Assembly (NCBI RefSeq): GCF_048544455.1 | Contig: NC_133534.1 | Coordinates: forward strand, 32,922,217-32,986,216 | Source of the DNA: Silene latifolia | Taxonomy: Eukaryota; Streptophyta; Magnoliopsida; Caryophyllales; Caryophyllaceae | DNA length: 64,000 bases | Reading direction: 5' to 3' | In this document: piece by piece, positions 25,207 through 38,735 of the stretch | Layout of the letters: every line of letters starts with the position of its first letter | How positions within the stretch are numbered: position 1 is the first letter of the stretch | The notes under the pieces: model-generated | The model's database searches: none | What the model was told of the DNA's origin: nothing | The model's input: the letters and a program-made list of their open reading frames with translations, nothing else | Program-made: the position numbers and the translations under genes

Positions 25207-26043
25207 ATGGCTACAACTGTCTCCTCAGTATGGAACAAACCCAATGCATGGGCCCTCGACGTCGAACAACACCAACACCAACTCACCCACCTCCCTTCCG
25301 CCACCGTCGAACCACCCTCTTCCGACTTCCCCTCTCTCTCCGCCGCTATAACCACCAAACCCAAGAAAAAATCCAAACAAGTCTTCTCTTTAGCCGAGTT
25401 CTCCTCTGTCGATGTCGTCCTTCCCACCGGCCCAACCCGTCGCACTGCTGAGGAACTTGCCGCACTCCGCCGCCCAAGCGAGGTTGATGACTGGTCCAAG
25501 GGCAAGAAGTTTGGTGATCAGAGGAGAGACAAGGTTAAAGGGTCCCCCTCTACTTTCAGCAAGGCTGATGAGGTGGACAATTGGGCTGCCAACAAGGATG
25601 ATAATAGAAGAAGAGATAGACGGGTCGGGTTTGATGCTACCGGTCCAGTGAAGAGTAAGGAAGGTGGGAATACTGCGTCTGCGAGTGGAAGGCCTCGGTT
25701 GAATTTGCAGCCTAGGACATTGCCTATTGGTAATAATAATATTAATAATGTTAGTAATGGGAATGGTGGAGAGGTGGCGGAGAAAGGGAAGGGAAACCCG
25801 TTTGGAGCGGCGAGGCCGAGGGAGGAGGTGTTGAAGGAGAAGGGACAGGATTGGAAGGAGATTGATCAGAAATTGGACGCTGTTAAGATCAATGAGGTGG
25901 AAGAGAGGCGGGGGTTCGGTTATGGTGGAGGTCGTGGTCGTGATGATATGAGTGGTAGTAGAACTTGGAGGAAGCCGGGACCGCCATCAGAAGCTGCTGC
26001 TACTATTACTACTACTACCACTGCTAGGTTTGATTCCAAGTGA
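25207..26043 (+). CDS. eIF4B-like plant translation initiation factor, 278 aa
   Basis: Intronless reading frame for a hydrophilic protein of the plant eIF4B family, which binds RNA and helps the eIF4A/eIF4F helicase at the mRNA cap. Family marks in order: W-containing N-terminus NKPNAWALDVE (10-20), DFPSLSAA (40-47), a Lys-rich run and FSLAEFSS (60-67), LPTGPTRRTAEEL (72-84), a basic RRRDRR box (133-139), RPRLNLQPRTLPI (162-174), NPFGAARPREEVLKEKGQDW (197-216), an IDQKLDAVKI helix (219-228), and a Gly/Arg-rich tail (236-254). Canonical plant eIF4B is roughly twice as long, so this is a short form. The Thr run near 269-272 comes from an ACT repeat. It starts at the first ATG after the TATA box, in CAAACATGGCT context. 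Confidence 0.85.
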   Translation: MATTVSSVWNKPNAWALDVEQHQHQLTHLPSATVEPPSSDFPSLSAAITTKPKKKSKQVFSLAEFSSVDVVLPTGPTRRTAEELAALRRPSEVDDWSKGKKFGDQRRDKVKGSPSTFSKADEVDNWAANKDDNRRRDRRVGFDATGPVKSKEGGNTASASGRPRLNLQPRTLPIGNNNINNVSNGNGGEVAEKGKGNPFGAARPREEVLKEKGQDWKEIDQKLDAVKINEVEERRGFGYGGGRGRDDMSGSRTWRKPGPPSEAAATITTTTTARFDSK

Positions 26044-26276
26044 ATAATGCAGCGTTGTTCTAAATATATGGACCATAAGTTTAGTTTCTTTGTTTAATTT
26101 GTGATCATGTATCAATGTCAATTTGCGGAATTTGCAATTTTTTTCATCTATGAATTTTATCAACTTATTTGAATGTTTGCATATAAGGAAAGGTACATTG
26201 TGAATTTTATTTCGAGTTAAGCATAAGGTTTGTAGTACGTCAATCTTAATGTTTTTTTTGCAGTTAAAAACTTATA

Positions 26277-26470
26277 CTCCTTCCGCCCCGGTCATTTGTT
26301 GTCCTTTGGTTTTGGCACAAAGACCAAGGAAAGAGCAGAGGGTCAATAGCTAAATGACAAGTGGAACAAATTGAGTGAGAATGGTCAAATTACTCATCAA
26401 GTTCATTCTTAAAATAGAAAGGACAACAAATGACTGAGACACCCCAAAATGTAAAAGGACAACAAATTAA
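26277..26470. mobile_element. Stowaway-like MITE family 1, copy 2
   Basis: Begins CTCCTTCCGCCCCGGTCATT after TA, contains TTTTGGCACAAAGACCAAGG and CAAGTGGAACAAATTGAGTG, and ends with GGACAACAAATTA. Homologous to 15959-16144 and to the adjacent inverted copy. Confidence 0.75.
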
Positions 26471-26472
26471 TA

Positions 26473-26655
26473 CTCCCTCTGTCCCGCTCATTTGTAATCC
26501 TTTTCCATATTGGGGTGTTTCAGTGAGTTGTTGTCCTTTCTATTTTAAGGATAAACTTAATAAACAATTTGATCATTCACACTCATTTTGTTCCACTTGT
26601 CATTTAGTAATTGGCATATTCCTCTTTCCTTGGTCTTTGTGCCAAAACAAAAGCG
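26473..26655. mobile_element. Stowaway-like MITE family 1, copy 3 (inverted)
   Basis: Begins CTCCCTCTGTCCCGCTCATT directly after copy 2 and runs in the opposite sense (TTGTTCCACTTGTCATTTAG, then TCTTTGTGCCAAAAC). The two copies are head-to-head with only TA-containing sequence between them. Confidence 0.75.
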
Positions 26656-27001
26656 CTCGCCGTGTTACTTCTACTTCTAATGCTAATCTACGCTACGCCT
26701 AATTAAGAGACTAACCTAAAGATAGACCAAGTTGTATGTAGTTGTTGTTTGAGTCGTAGTTTGCTTAAATGATATGCCTCCTTCTATATAGGCATCACCC
26801 GGCTCCTTGAAACTATTCCTTAGTGGGAGGCGGTTAATAAACCGCCGAGTCTTCTGGAAGCTTCATATGGGCGCTTATCATGCCCCTTAGCCCATCGCTC
26901 CTCCTTTTGGACTTCTTGGACTCCGTTTGTCTTCAATCTAATTGGAATGACTTAACTTAGGCTCAGTAACCTTATTCTTTAGTTTTCAGGCCCACATACC
27001 C
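26656..27001. other. Gap without a recognised gene
   Basis: About 350 bp of mixed composition upstream of the gag fossil. It might contain LTR sequence of that element (a TATATAG word at about 26796), but I cannot define ends. Confidence 0.3.
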
Positions 27002-27800
27002 TTAAAATAATAAATTTAGTACCTTAACTAAATTAGACTTCTTAGTGTTCTTTAGTCTTCCTTCACCGGAAACCAAGTTGGTGTCGCCATTGTTTTCTTC
27101 ATTCCTGCATTTCTTAGGACAGAACCGCCTAATCTGCCCAAGGTTACCACACTTGAAACACTTCACATCATTATTAGAAGCATTCCTGGATCGAGACCTG
27201 CCATGCTTCGATCCATCCTCCATGTTAAACGATCGACCTCTCCCATTTTGAGCAATTGCAATTGTACACGTACTGTCACTCCGTACCCCAACCTTGTCAT
27301 TCTTCCTCGCATCAAAGGATAATAAAGTTGTCTACGCTTGCTCCATCATATGTGATGATGTCTTTCCCGCATAGAATAGTATCCACGTAAGTCTCATATA
27401 TATCAGGGAGAGAATTGAGGAGTAATAACGCCTTATCTTCCTCCTCAAGTTTTGTTTCGATCTTTTTCAACTCGTCTAACAATTCATTGAATAAATTCAC
27501 ATGTCCAATTAAATTTTCATCCTCGTCCATCCTCAACCGATATAACCGCCGCTTCAATAACAGCTTGTTGGTCAAACTCTTCGCCATGTAGAGAGCTTCT
27601 CCAACTTCTCCCATATCAGTTGGAGAGTCGTCATCAAGAACACAATTGATGACTGAATTTGAGATGCACAATCTAATAGTACTTGCACACTTGGTGCAAA
27701 CCTTTTCCCAGTCGTTATCACTCATCTTCTTCGGCTTACCAGCATCTCCTTTCAAGGCTCTAACCAAACCAAGATGTACCAGGAGATCCTTCATTATCCT
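27002..27800 (-). mobile_element. Ty1/copia gag fossil
   Basis: The minus strand encodes gag-like sequence: VHLGLVRALKG, AKSLTNKLLLKRRLYRLRM, LFNELLDELKKI and LLNSLPDIYETYVDTIL, followed by a zinc knuckle CFKCGNLGQIRRFC. This is the copia gag (UBN2 type) plus CCHC layout. No protease, integrase or RT follows, so it is a partial fossil with a few breaks. Confidence 0.78.
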
Positions 27801-28905
27801 TCTTTGCTAAATGGTGAAATTACTTTTACCGTCAAATTTTGGTACTGCAGATTAAGATCCCATATTTGACAACCTTACCAATTAAACCAGCCACCAATCT
27901 CCCACGCGCAACGGTAGTAACCGGTCGACAAGTAAACCGTAAAAGTAAATAAATTTAAGTAAAGATGAGACAATATTTAGGGTCAAACCCAGGGCAAAAC
28001 CTTCCAAACCGAAAGTAAAACCCACTAGCCAAATCGACTAGAATCCACCATAAAAAAAAAATACCAGTACAACGTAACCATCCCGAGTAAATACCAATCC
28101 GGAACCCACAATAATTAAAGTAAGACACCCGCTAGTCTTCCGATATTATTGGTAAATGCCCCCAATAATACCCCTAAAGTAACCCATCAATTATTGTATT
28201 AGAATACCCGTTGTACTGCCTCTCACACCCTCAAACCCGACTTTCTAGTCACCTTGTTTGATATATATTTTGTGAGATTGTTATGTTATTTTCCAAATGA
28301 AAACCATCATTTATATAGAAGAGCCTATGGAACAAATTCCATGTACAAAATCTTCATAAAGACATTAGTCCCCCTTGTCCATAGCTAATACACTGAATCA
28401 GATATAATTCATTGAACTCCACAATATACATTGTAACTTTGTAATGTATGTACATGTAACATTTTGTAACATGAACAAAACTTGGGTTGGATTGGACAAT
28501 TGGGTGTTACCCAACAGAGGTACATAACAATTCCCCCAGAGATTGTACTCCCTCGCCTCAATTTTATTGCATTAGGTGGGATTCCAACTCCCCCATGATT
28601 TTTCCCACATTAGGTTTTCTATGGCACCGATTCGTTGTGTCACTTGTTCCATTTTCATCCCTTTGCTTTACTTTTACTTTCGTATTATTCGTTCGTTTAA
28701 TTGACATTAGCTAGATGGCTTTAACCAACAACAAAATCGATACTAAATGAAGTAATTTTTTACCAAACCATCCATGTTATCGCAACAATATTTCTGATAC
28801 ATTGCATAAAACTCGTAGACTAGCATTCTTTTTTGTAGCAAATGAGATGGTCTCACAAGAGACCGACCCACATCTTTATATAAGAATAGGGTTTTACGTA
28901 AGAAT
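27801..28905. other. Gap: flank of the gag fossil and intergenic DNA
   Basis: No coding region that I can support. The first 600 bp may be leader or LTR sequence of the gag fossil (a TATATATTTTG word at about 28262). Near 28548 the words ACTCCCTCGCCTCAATTTTA look like one end of a MITE. At 28835-28870 GAGATGGTCTCACAAGAGACC is an imperfect palindrome of the kind found at other plant MITE ends. Confidence 0.3.
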
Positions 28906-31386
28906 GAGTTATGTATTATTATGAGGAGGAGTACATGTATTTATAGCTATACAAGGTAGAGTAAATAAGGTAAATACAATAATAGTTTTCCTAATTGTAC
29001 AATATTCACACAATCAAATAATTCTAAGGTATATGAGAATGATATGGTTTTGATATGAAGTTTATTTGGTTAATACGCCCCCGCAAGATGGACGTCCGAT
29101 GAGTGAGTCCAATCTTGTATCTTAACTCTAGATAGTGCGTTTTATGCAGTGGTTTAGTGAGGATATCCGCGAGTTGATCCTTGCTTGCGACATGTTGGAT
29201 GCGAACTTGGCCATGAAGCAACTGTTGTTTGACGAAGTGAAATGAGAGAGCCATGTGCTTCATGCGAGAGTGAAAGACGGGGTTCTTGGCGTCGAGTGTT
29301 GCAGAAATGTTGTCACAAAAGATTGTCGGAGGTGTGGTGACAGTAATGTGCAGCTTAGTGAGGAGATTTCGAAGCCATATGGTTTCGGTTGTGACGGAGG
29401 CAATGGCGCGGGATTCAGCTTCGGTTGTTGATAGAGCAATACCTTGTTGTTTCTTGGACGACCAGGAAATGGCATTGCGACCTAAGTAGATGATGTAGCC
29501 CGTAGTAGAGACGTAAGAATCTTTATCTCCTGCGTGGTCTGCATCACAAAAAGCATGAAGACGAGAAGGTGAGTCACGATATAGCTGTAAGCCAATGGTT
29601 TGAGTCCCTTGCAAATAGCGAAGGAGGCGCTTTAGAGCAGTCCAGTGCGTTTGAGTGGGATGGTGAAGAAATTGGGCCAGACGGTTTATGGCAAAGGCGA
29701 TATCAGGTCTCGTCAGAGAGAGGTATTGGAGGCTTCCAACAATGACACGATAAGTAGAATGATCGTGTATAAGTAGATGGTCTTCGCCAGTGAGAGGTGG
29801 AGATGTAGTCATGGGAGTGGAGGTTGGTTTAGCATCGATCATTTTATATTTGGTGAGGAGGTCATGAATATATTTCGATTGGTTCAAATGTAAACCGAGT
29901 GCATTTGGGGTAACTTCAATGCCGAGAAAATATGATAATGGTCCGAGGTCTTTGAGCGAGAAGCGGTGGGATAGGTTGTCGATAAATCGTTGTAGATGTA
30001 AGGGGTGTGGTCCAGTAACAATTATGTCATCAACATAAATAAGCATATAAATGCGAGTGGTGGGAGTATGGAGATGAATAAAGATGAGTCAGAAACTGAT
30101 TGTTTGAAACCGTATGTAACTAGATAGGATGTTAATTCAGTGTACCAAGCTCGAGGAGCTTGTTTCAGGCCATATATCGCTTTGTTTAATTTACAGACAT
30201 AGTCAGACTTTGCTTGATCAACAAAGCCGGGTGGTTGTATCATAAAAACATCGTCGGTTAATTTTCCCTGTAGGAAAGCGTTATTCACGTCTAATTGGCG
30301 CAAAGTCCATGATTGCGTGACAGCTAGAGATAAGATTAGGCGAACGGTGGTTGGTTTTACGACAGGACTGAATGTCTCAGTATAGTCAATTCCAGGTCGT
30401 TGATGAAAACCTTTGGCAACTAGACGTGCCTTATGTTGCTTAAGTGTGCCATCGGGATTGTATTTGTTTCGAAAAACCCATTTGCATCCGATAAGGTTTT
30501 GAGAGGACGAACGAGGTACGCGAGACCATGTGTGGTTTCGTTCGAGTGCTTGAATCTTCTTGCATATCATTACGCCAGTGCGGAATAATGAGAGCTTGCT
30601 TAACGGTATTTGGTAAATTGTCATTTGTTGGAGAGGTATGCGCGAGATTATTGGCATAACGAGGATTGGGTTTTCGAATGTTATTGTCGAGACGGGTAGT
30701 GACAGTTTTATTGGGAGGTGGGACAACGGTGTTGGTGCGATTGGGACGTGTTACGTGGTTCGGGTTTGATGAGGCAGCAGAAGAGGGGTTGTGATCGGGA
30801 GATGCCGCAGTGGAAGGGGTAGGAATAGAAGGAGTGGGATCGATGGAGGGTGTAGAGACAGCCGTGGTGATGGTTCAGACGATGTGTGGCCGCGTCGAGA
30901 GTAGAAAATGGTGATGGGCTTGGGTTGGCGAGGGTCACGTGAGGTGTTGAGAACGGGTGTTGGAGAAGGCGTGGGAGTGGTGAGATGAGGAAGTATTGGG
31001 ATGCTTAAGGTGCACCAATCATCAGTAGATGAAGGAGTGGTACTGATCGATGCATTGCGTCGAAAAAGATAATCATCCTCGACAAATTTCACATGTCGAG
31101 ATGTGTAAATTTTGTGGGTTTTCGGGTCTAAGCAATGATAGGCACTTTGCGTATTTGAATAGCCTATGAAAACACAAGCAGTGGAGCGATCTTATAGTTT
31201 GTGCTTTGAGTAAGGGTGAAGCCATGGATAACAAAGGCACCCGAAGTTATGTAATTTAGTGTAGTCGGGTTGTGTTTTATGAAGTATAGAGAATGGTGAT
31301 TCATTGTGTAAAGTTTTTGTAGGAAGTCGATTTATTAGATAGGTTGCCGTGCTAAATGCAAACGGCCAAAATGAGGTTGGCATGCC

Positions 31387-32457
31387 TGTTGGAGCTTGTG
31401 TCCTCCAGTTAGTGCGGATAACGTCATTGCACATACACTTGTACGGACAAGTGGGAGCTTGTTGGGGTTGGTGTCCTTAACAGTTAGTGCAAGGACTTAT
31501 AAACCTCTAAAAGGATCAAAGGGCATACTTTGGTATTATTATCAGTTGATCCACGTTTATCAATAACGGTTGGCTTGCTAGATAAGTTTGACGTTATTGT
31601 CATACAGATGGCGGTGATCAACTGGTCCCTAAAAGTCACACCTATAGGATACGTTCGAGAGATGTGACGGTATGAAAATACTGTCATGTAGATGCCAAAA
31701 ATTGACTAACCAGTTAGTCCGAGTTATTTGACTAGTAATTAGTCAAACATGTGATGTTGAGATATTATATTTAATACGGATTAAATATCATGGGCTAAGG
31801 CGAATTAACCAGTTAATTCGTAAAATTAAATATACGTGATTTATATTTAATCAAATGTATATTAAAATAATTATACAATACTGTTTTGTCGGACACGTAT
31901 TAATAATTCAGCTAACCCGTATTATTAGCTGATGCCTTAATTTCCGATAACCGATAACAGTTTATAATCAGACCACGTCATATACACTTAGCGAGTGATG
32001 GACCGGACCGCGAGTTTAAGTGAAGAGAAAATGAAAAGCCCATACGGGCTCCTCTCACTCGGTTTGGCCGAGAATTACATAGACAAAAAGGGGAGTTCTC
32101 TCCTCTTGTCTAACCTAATTCATTCTGCTAAAAAAATTAGGGTTTTGAAGAGTATTCTCCTCTGAAAAACCTGAGATCTCTCATCTCGACAAAACTCACA
32201 TCAGTTCTCCCTATATTGCAAGGCAATCGGAGAACACTGTTCTAGCACAAGGGCATATCTCGGACAAAGTCTTGGGTGTAACGATTAGGAGGAAATCTGC
32301 TTTGATTTCTGTTCTTTACGCCGCAATTTAAAGGACCCGAGGTTATTTCATGTTCCTTATCGTTTCTATTGTTTTTATGTTTTATGACGATATTCGCATG
32401 TTTAAATTTACGTTATAGTCCTGCAATTTAAGGGTAGTATACGGATATTAACCCACA
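31387..32457 (+). repeat. Left LTR of nested copia, inverted copy
   Basis: Reads TGTTGGAGCTTGTGTCC...TTAACCCACA on the plus strand, opposite to the element's coding strand. It is followed by the element's 3' untranslated sequence and not by a primer binding site. Differences from the right LTR are few (for example near 31855-31960). Confidence 0.88.
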
Positions 32458-35400
32458 ACCGGTTGACTTATGGCTCGTTGAACCCACCATCAACCAACGT
32501 CACAAAATAATTGCCAGAGTTATCAGCTCATGTGGGCAATTAAGGACTGAAAAGATATAATGTTTGTTCAGTTCACTTTGTGGTGTTCAAAATTTGTCGT
32601 ACAAATCCACATGAAAAACAAAATATATGTATAAATATCAAAACGATGATGTCGTATAGAGTACAAAAGAGGATGAATCTAATCCATAAAAGAGTACTAC
32701 AACTCAGGAACACGTTTGATTCCCATGGAATTAACGTGCCCTTCATGCTTATCTTGTCGTAATGCTTTAGTGAGAGGATCTGCTATGTTATCATCAGTAG
32801 CAATCTTTTCTATCACTACTTCCTTTTGCTCCACGTAATCCCGGATTAGATGAGCTTTCCGTTGTACATGTCTAGATTTGTTACTAGACTTTGGCTCCTT
32901 AGCTTGGAAGATGGCACCACTATTGTCGCAATAGATGGTGATCGGGTCATTCGAACTAGGCACTACAGATAGTCCATGTAAGAATTGACGCATCCATATC
33001 GCTTCCTTTGTTGCTTCAGACGCGGCATAGTACTCGGACTCAGTCGTAGAATCTGTTGTAATGTGATTTGTTTGAACTCTTCCGGTGATGCTGCAGCGCC
33101 ATTAAGAGTAAAAACGAATCCGATCGAGATTTCGAGTCATCTCGATCTGTTTGGAAGCTAGCATCTGCAGAACTTAGGTTGCGCATAGCTTTTGAGAGCC
33201 TCCATAAGTCAATGCCCAATCTTTAGTCCTCCGGAGGTACTTAAGAATGTTCTTGACAGCCAACCAATGTGGTTCACCTGGTTCTTTGTTGGAATCGACT
33301 TGTCATACTCAATGCATATGCCACGTCCGGACGTGTGCATATCATGGCATACATGATTGATCCTATAGCCGAGGCATAAGGAATCCGTGTCATGCGCTCT
33401 TTCTCTTCCGGTGTCTCGGGTGCCCGAGACTTGCTCAAATGCACCCCTGGAGCCATAGGAAGAAACCCCTTCTTGGAGTTAGTCATCTTTGAATCTCTCT
33501 AGGACTTTGTCTATGTAAGACTCGATCGAGAGATAACATCCGTCGTGATCTATCTCGATAGATACGGATGCCTAGAATTCTTTGTGCCTCTCCCGGATCT
33601 TTCATCTGGAAATGGTTTTTCAACCATACTTTCACCGAAGTTAAGAGAGGTATGTCATTCCCAATCGGGAGTATGTCGTCAACATACAATATTAGGAAGA
33701 CAATCTTGCTCCCACTCGACTTGATATATAGACATGGTTCCTCGACCGATCGAGTAAATCCATTGTCTTTTATCACTTGGTCGAAGCGATGATTCCAACT
33801 CCTTGATGCTTGCTTAAGTCCATAAATGGAACGCTTAAGCTTGCACACTTTCTTAGGATTTTTCGGATCGATGAAACCTTGGGCTGTACCATGTACAACT
33901 CTTCCTCCAAAAGCCGTTTAAGAAGGCGGTTTTCACGTCCATTTGCCAAATTTCATAGTCATGAAATGCGGCAATCGCTAAGATAATCCGAATGGAACGC
34001 AGCATGACTACGGGTGCAAAAATCTCATCGTAGTGCAAACCTGGCACTTGGGTGAAACCTTTAGCAACTAGTCGTGCTTTGTAGATATCTTCGACCTTCC
34101 ACCGAATGCTTTATCTTGTAAAGCCATTTGCATTGAAGGGGACGAACCTTAGCAGGTAAGTCAACAAGATCCCACACGTTGTTCTCATACATGGAGTCCA
34201 TCTCGGATTGCATGGCCTCAAGCCATAGCTTTGAGTCGAACTTGTCATGGCACCTTTATAGGTTGCGGGTTCACTACTCGTTAAGAGTAGAACGTCATCT
34301 ATGTCATGTTCCTCGACCATACCAATGTATCTGTCCGGAGGAATAGAGACTCTTCCCGACCTCCTAGGTTCCTCAGGAATGTTAACCGCAGCCGGGATTG
34401 AAGGAATAGGTTCCTCCAATAGTTGCTCGGTATTTGGTTTTGGAACCTCCGACAGGTCGAAGGTTCTATCAATCTTTGCATTCTCGAGAAATTCCTTCTC
34501 TAAGAATGTCGCACTAGCCGCAACAAAAACACGTTGTTCGGTTGGCGAATAGAAGTAATGACCACGTGATCCTTTAGGATAACCTATAAAGTATGTCTTG
34601 ACCGATCGCGGGCCGAGCTTATCTTCAGGTCTCCACTTGACATAAGCCTCGCAGCCCCAAACCCGTATAAAGGACAAGTTAGGGACCGTTCCCTTCCATA
34701 GTTCATATGGAGTCTTGTCAATGACTTTAGACGGACTTGATTTAAGTATTAGAGCGGCCGACATAAGAGCATAACCCCATAATGAATCAGGTAATATCGT
34801 GTGACTCATCATGGATCGAACCATATCAAGTAGTGTTCGATTTCTCCGTTCGGACACACCGTTTAGCCGAGGTGTTCAGTGGAGTTAAGCGTAGGGCAAT
34901 CCCACAGTCCTTTAGGTGTTGATCAAACTCGTGAGAAAGATACTCGCCACCACGATCTGAACGCAGTGTTTTAATCTTTCTACCTAATAGGTTCTGTACC
35001 CTATTCTGGTATTCTTTGAATTTCTCAAAGGATTCACTTTTGTGCTTCATTAAATAGACATAGCCATATCTACTCAAATCGTCCGTGAAAGTGATGAAAT
35101 ACCTATAGCCTTCTCGTGCGGTGATTGACATAGGACCACATACATCCGTGTGTATGAGCCCTAATAGGTCAGCAGCGCGCATTCCAACACCTTTGAAGGA
35201 AATCCGAGTCATCTTACCGATGAGACATGATTCACACGTGCCAAATGATTGAAAATCAAAGGCCGAGATAGCTCCATGTTTGATGAGCTGTTTTACGCGT
35301 TTCTCATTAATGTGTCCCATACGGCAGTGCCATAGATACGTTTGATCTTTGTCACCAACCTTTAACTTTTTATTCATTACGTGTAATATTTCATTGGTCT

Positions 35401-38059
35401 GATCTAAAACATAAATTCCATTCATGGAGACTGCCTTGCCATAAATCATATTGTGTAATGAGAAAATGCAAGAATTATTCTCTATTACAAATGAAAAACC
35501 AAGTTTATCAAGCGCAGAAACAGAAATAATGTTTTTAGAAAGAAGGGTACATAATAGCAATCATATAATGATAACTCAAATCCGCTAGGAAGCTGGATCA
35601 CATATGTCCCCTTGGAGATGGCAGCCACTCTTGCTCCATTCCCAACACGCAGGTCCACCTCACCCTTTACGAGGGGTTCGATGTTTGAGCCCCGCACATG
35701 ATTACACAGATGAGAACCACAACCAGTATCAAGTACCCAAGTTCCGTAACTTGCGTGGTTAATCTCAATCATATGAATAAAAGTAGAAGAGAGAGAAGAC
35801 ATACCAACAGGTTTAACACGACCTGCCTTTAAGTCCTCATGATAAACAGGACATGTGCGTCTCCAATGCCCGGTCTTGTGGCAATGATGGCATTCCATGT
35901 TTTCACTCTTGCTCTTTGTCATGCCCGATGAGTTGCTCGCCTCACCAGGACCACTCTTACCTGAACCCGACTTCTTGAACTTCGCCTTACCTCCTGTTAG
36001 GTTTGCCGGAGCTTTGCCCTTACCTTTCCCTTTGTTTGACACAACGAGAACATCCTGTTTTGAGCTCCCACTGAACTTCATGTCCTTCTCGGTGCATACG
36101 AGGAGGGAGTGCGATTCATGGGGAGTTTTCTTCAAATCATTCATATAGTAATTCGCTCTAAATTGCGAAAAACCATCGTGGAGTGAGTGAAGCATACGGT
36201 CGATAACAATGTTCTCGCTGATGTTACGATTAAAGGTCTCGACTTCTCGACATTCTCAATCATGCCGAGAATGTGTGGGCTAACCGGTTGGCCTTTCGGA
36301 GTCTCGCATCAAAGAAGCGAGTGGTATGCTCATAGGTCACGATTCTCGGTGCTTTCGAGAATTCCTTAGTGAGCGTGGTGAAAATCTTGTTTGCACCATG
36401 GGCTATGAAGCGTTTCGGCAAATTGGGTTCCATTGCAAAAATGAGTACGTTTTTAATCGCACCCGCTTCCATACATAAATCGTTAAACTTGGCGATTTGG
36501 TAGCTCTAGCCGTGGGACCTGGGTTTGCGGGGGAGGGGCTCTAACAAAAATTTGAGCTTCCCGTCGGCGGTGGCGGCATTCCGTAATGCCGCCTCCCGGT
36601 CCGCAAGTTGGATCCATCATTCTTGATCGAGTAGACCGATTCATCCGATTCATGAAGATCCTAAGCCAGGACTCACGGTCCAATGTGGCACTTGGCATTG
36701 GGTTATCACTTGAACCAACCATTTGTTGTTTAGCGATTTAAAATCGTGATCTACACTTTGAAAAAGAAAGGAAAAACAAAACGAAATAAGCAACTCATCG
36801 AGGTGATTTAAGTCTATTTTAAAATTCATTTTAAACATGTAGACTCTTGCACTTGCATAATTGATCTCCCTCAAGAAAGATACAAGTGATCCCAAGACTC
36901 AATTTCAGTAAATTGATAAGCCAACTGTTTAGCTAATTCTTCCGGAAGAACTCTTGGTCGATAGATTTCTGTAAATCCTATCTATAGTCCACCATAGTCA
37001 CAGGATCGTACGAGTGACCATGGTGTTGAGATAAAATAGGTCAATCAGTTCCAACTTACCCGACGTAGAAGGGGTCATAGTATGCCTACCGACGAAGAAG
37101 GGACTCATTGGAGTTTGACCTATAAAGACCGTTCTCAATTTTAGTTTATACGAGGAAGATCCCATCAACAAAATTATAATTCATTTTAAGTGAACGAATA
37201 ACTAGCGTCTGTCGTGAATGAATTTATTTGGAAGATGGCTTAAAAACGTGTGACATGAGAATGTCAATGAAAACTAACTCGTGACCTCTATATGTGTCAG
37301 TTTTCATGCAATAAATTATAGGTGGTTTGGTTTTTAGGCGGAATATGATGCATATTATCGTTGCATAAAAATAAATAAAGGAATGCGATACGTAAATAAA
37401 AATTCCTAGTGTGGCCTATCCTAGTATAAGAACATAATACAACTTTGGAATCCACCGTTGGACCCGAAAAGCTTGTCTTGATGTTCCATCTTGATCCAAG
37501 TAGCGGGAGTGAGCATCTGGTCTCCATCTTTGGTCTTCTCAAAAATTACAATTTAAGATTACAAAAATAAACCTATTTACATTCTAATTAAAAACTGTAA
37601 TTACAAGTGAAAAATCCAAAACAGAGATACGAGATCTCAAAATACAACCAAGACCGTGTTCCATCATTACGGTAACACGTTCTACTAAGGCCACACTAAG
37701 TTACAATCGTTTGTAAAATTAAATACGTAATAAAAAGGCATTCACGGCATTCAAGATAAACGATAAATAAAAATGCATCAACTAAAAACAAATTCATTCG
37801 TGACATAATTCCGTAATTATGTTAAATTTATCCAAACCACCTTTTAATGATTAAAATTCGTGTGATAAAACCGCTTCTATCATTTAATTTTAATCTATTA
37901 TAATCCGTTACTTTAAATATAATTTAAAATAACTTAATGGTATGTGTGTGAACCGTTTCACAATCATAGCGAGTGTACTATATCAGTATAAAGTACATAT
38001 TGACGCCAAAAGAAAATTTAAATCAAAAGAAACAAATTTTCAAAGTCTGTTAAAGATTT

Positions 38060-38400
38060 AAATCCCTCGATCCAGGGACATGAGTGCTCGATCGAGGGAC
38101 AGGAGGGCTCGATCGATCGAATCGCAAGTCGATCGAGAGGTATGCTAATCGGGAGGTGCTCGATCGACTAAAGCGGTGGTCGATCGAGTACCTATATCAA
38201 CAAAACTACTCGATCGAGTACGAGGACAACTCGATCGAGCAGCAGGGTTTAGAAGGGGGTCGATCGAGTACAACAGGGACTCGATCGAGAAAAAGGTTTT
38301 TGACACGGGGTCGATCGAGTACAACAGGGACTCGATCGAGCAACAAACAAGCAGAAAAAAACACTCGATCGATGGAAATTTTGTTCGATCGAGTACAAAA
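38060..38400. repeat. CTCGATCGAG palindrome cluster in the nested copia leader
   Basis: About a dozen TCGATCGA-centred words occur in 340 bp, several in the form ACTCGATCGAG or GGTCGATCGAGTAC. The unit GGTCGATCGAGTACAACAGG is directly repeated about 60 bp apart. Comparable clusters occur in other elements at 54440-54630 and 59690-59800. Confidence 0.85.
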
Positions 38401-38721
38401 ATTTCTGAAAAATTCCAAACCCTCGTGAAAACAGTTTTGTTGAAGCAAAACAAAAGCAATTTTGATCAAAACCGATTAAAATCAATTCTACAAATTTGCA
38501 AAACTTGACATATTGTTATAATCTCCGTATAAAACAACAATATGCAAAAAAACAACGTGAAATAACCGTGTAAAACATGTCACGGTTTCATAAAAACGCA
38601 ACAGCCAAATCAAAAAATTTCTGCCGTGAGAAAAATTGACTGATGCCGCACGGTTTTTAAGACAAAAACAACCGTTTCAAAATCGTTTTATGAAAAACAC
38701 ATAGAAAATTTACGTGGCCAC

Positions 38722-38733
38722 GCTCTGATACCA
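38722..38733 (-). other. Primer binding site of the nested copia
   Basis: Minus-strand TGGTATCAGAGC, complementary to the 3' end of initiator-methionine tRNA, lies two bases inside the right LTR (38736). This fixes the right LTR as the 5' LTR and the minus strand as the coding strand. Confidence 0.92.
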
Positions 38734-38735
38734 CT

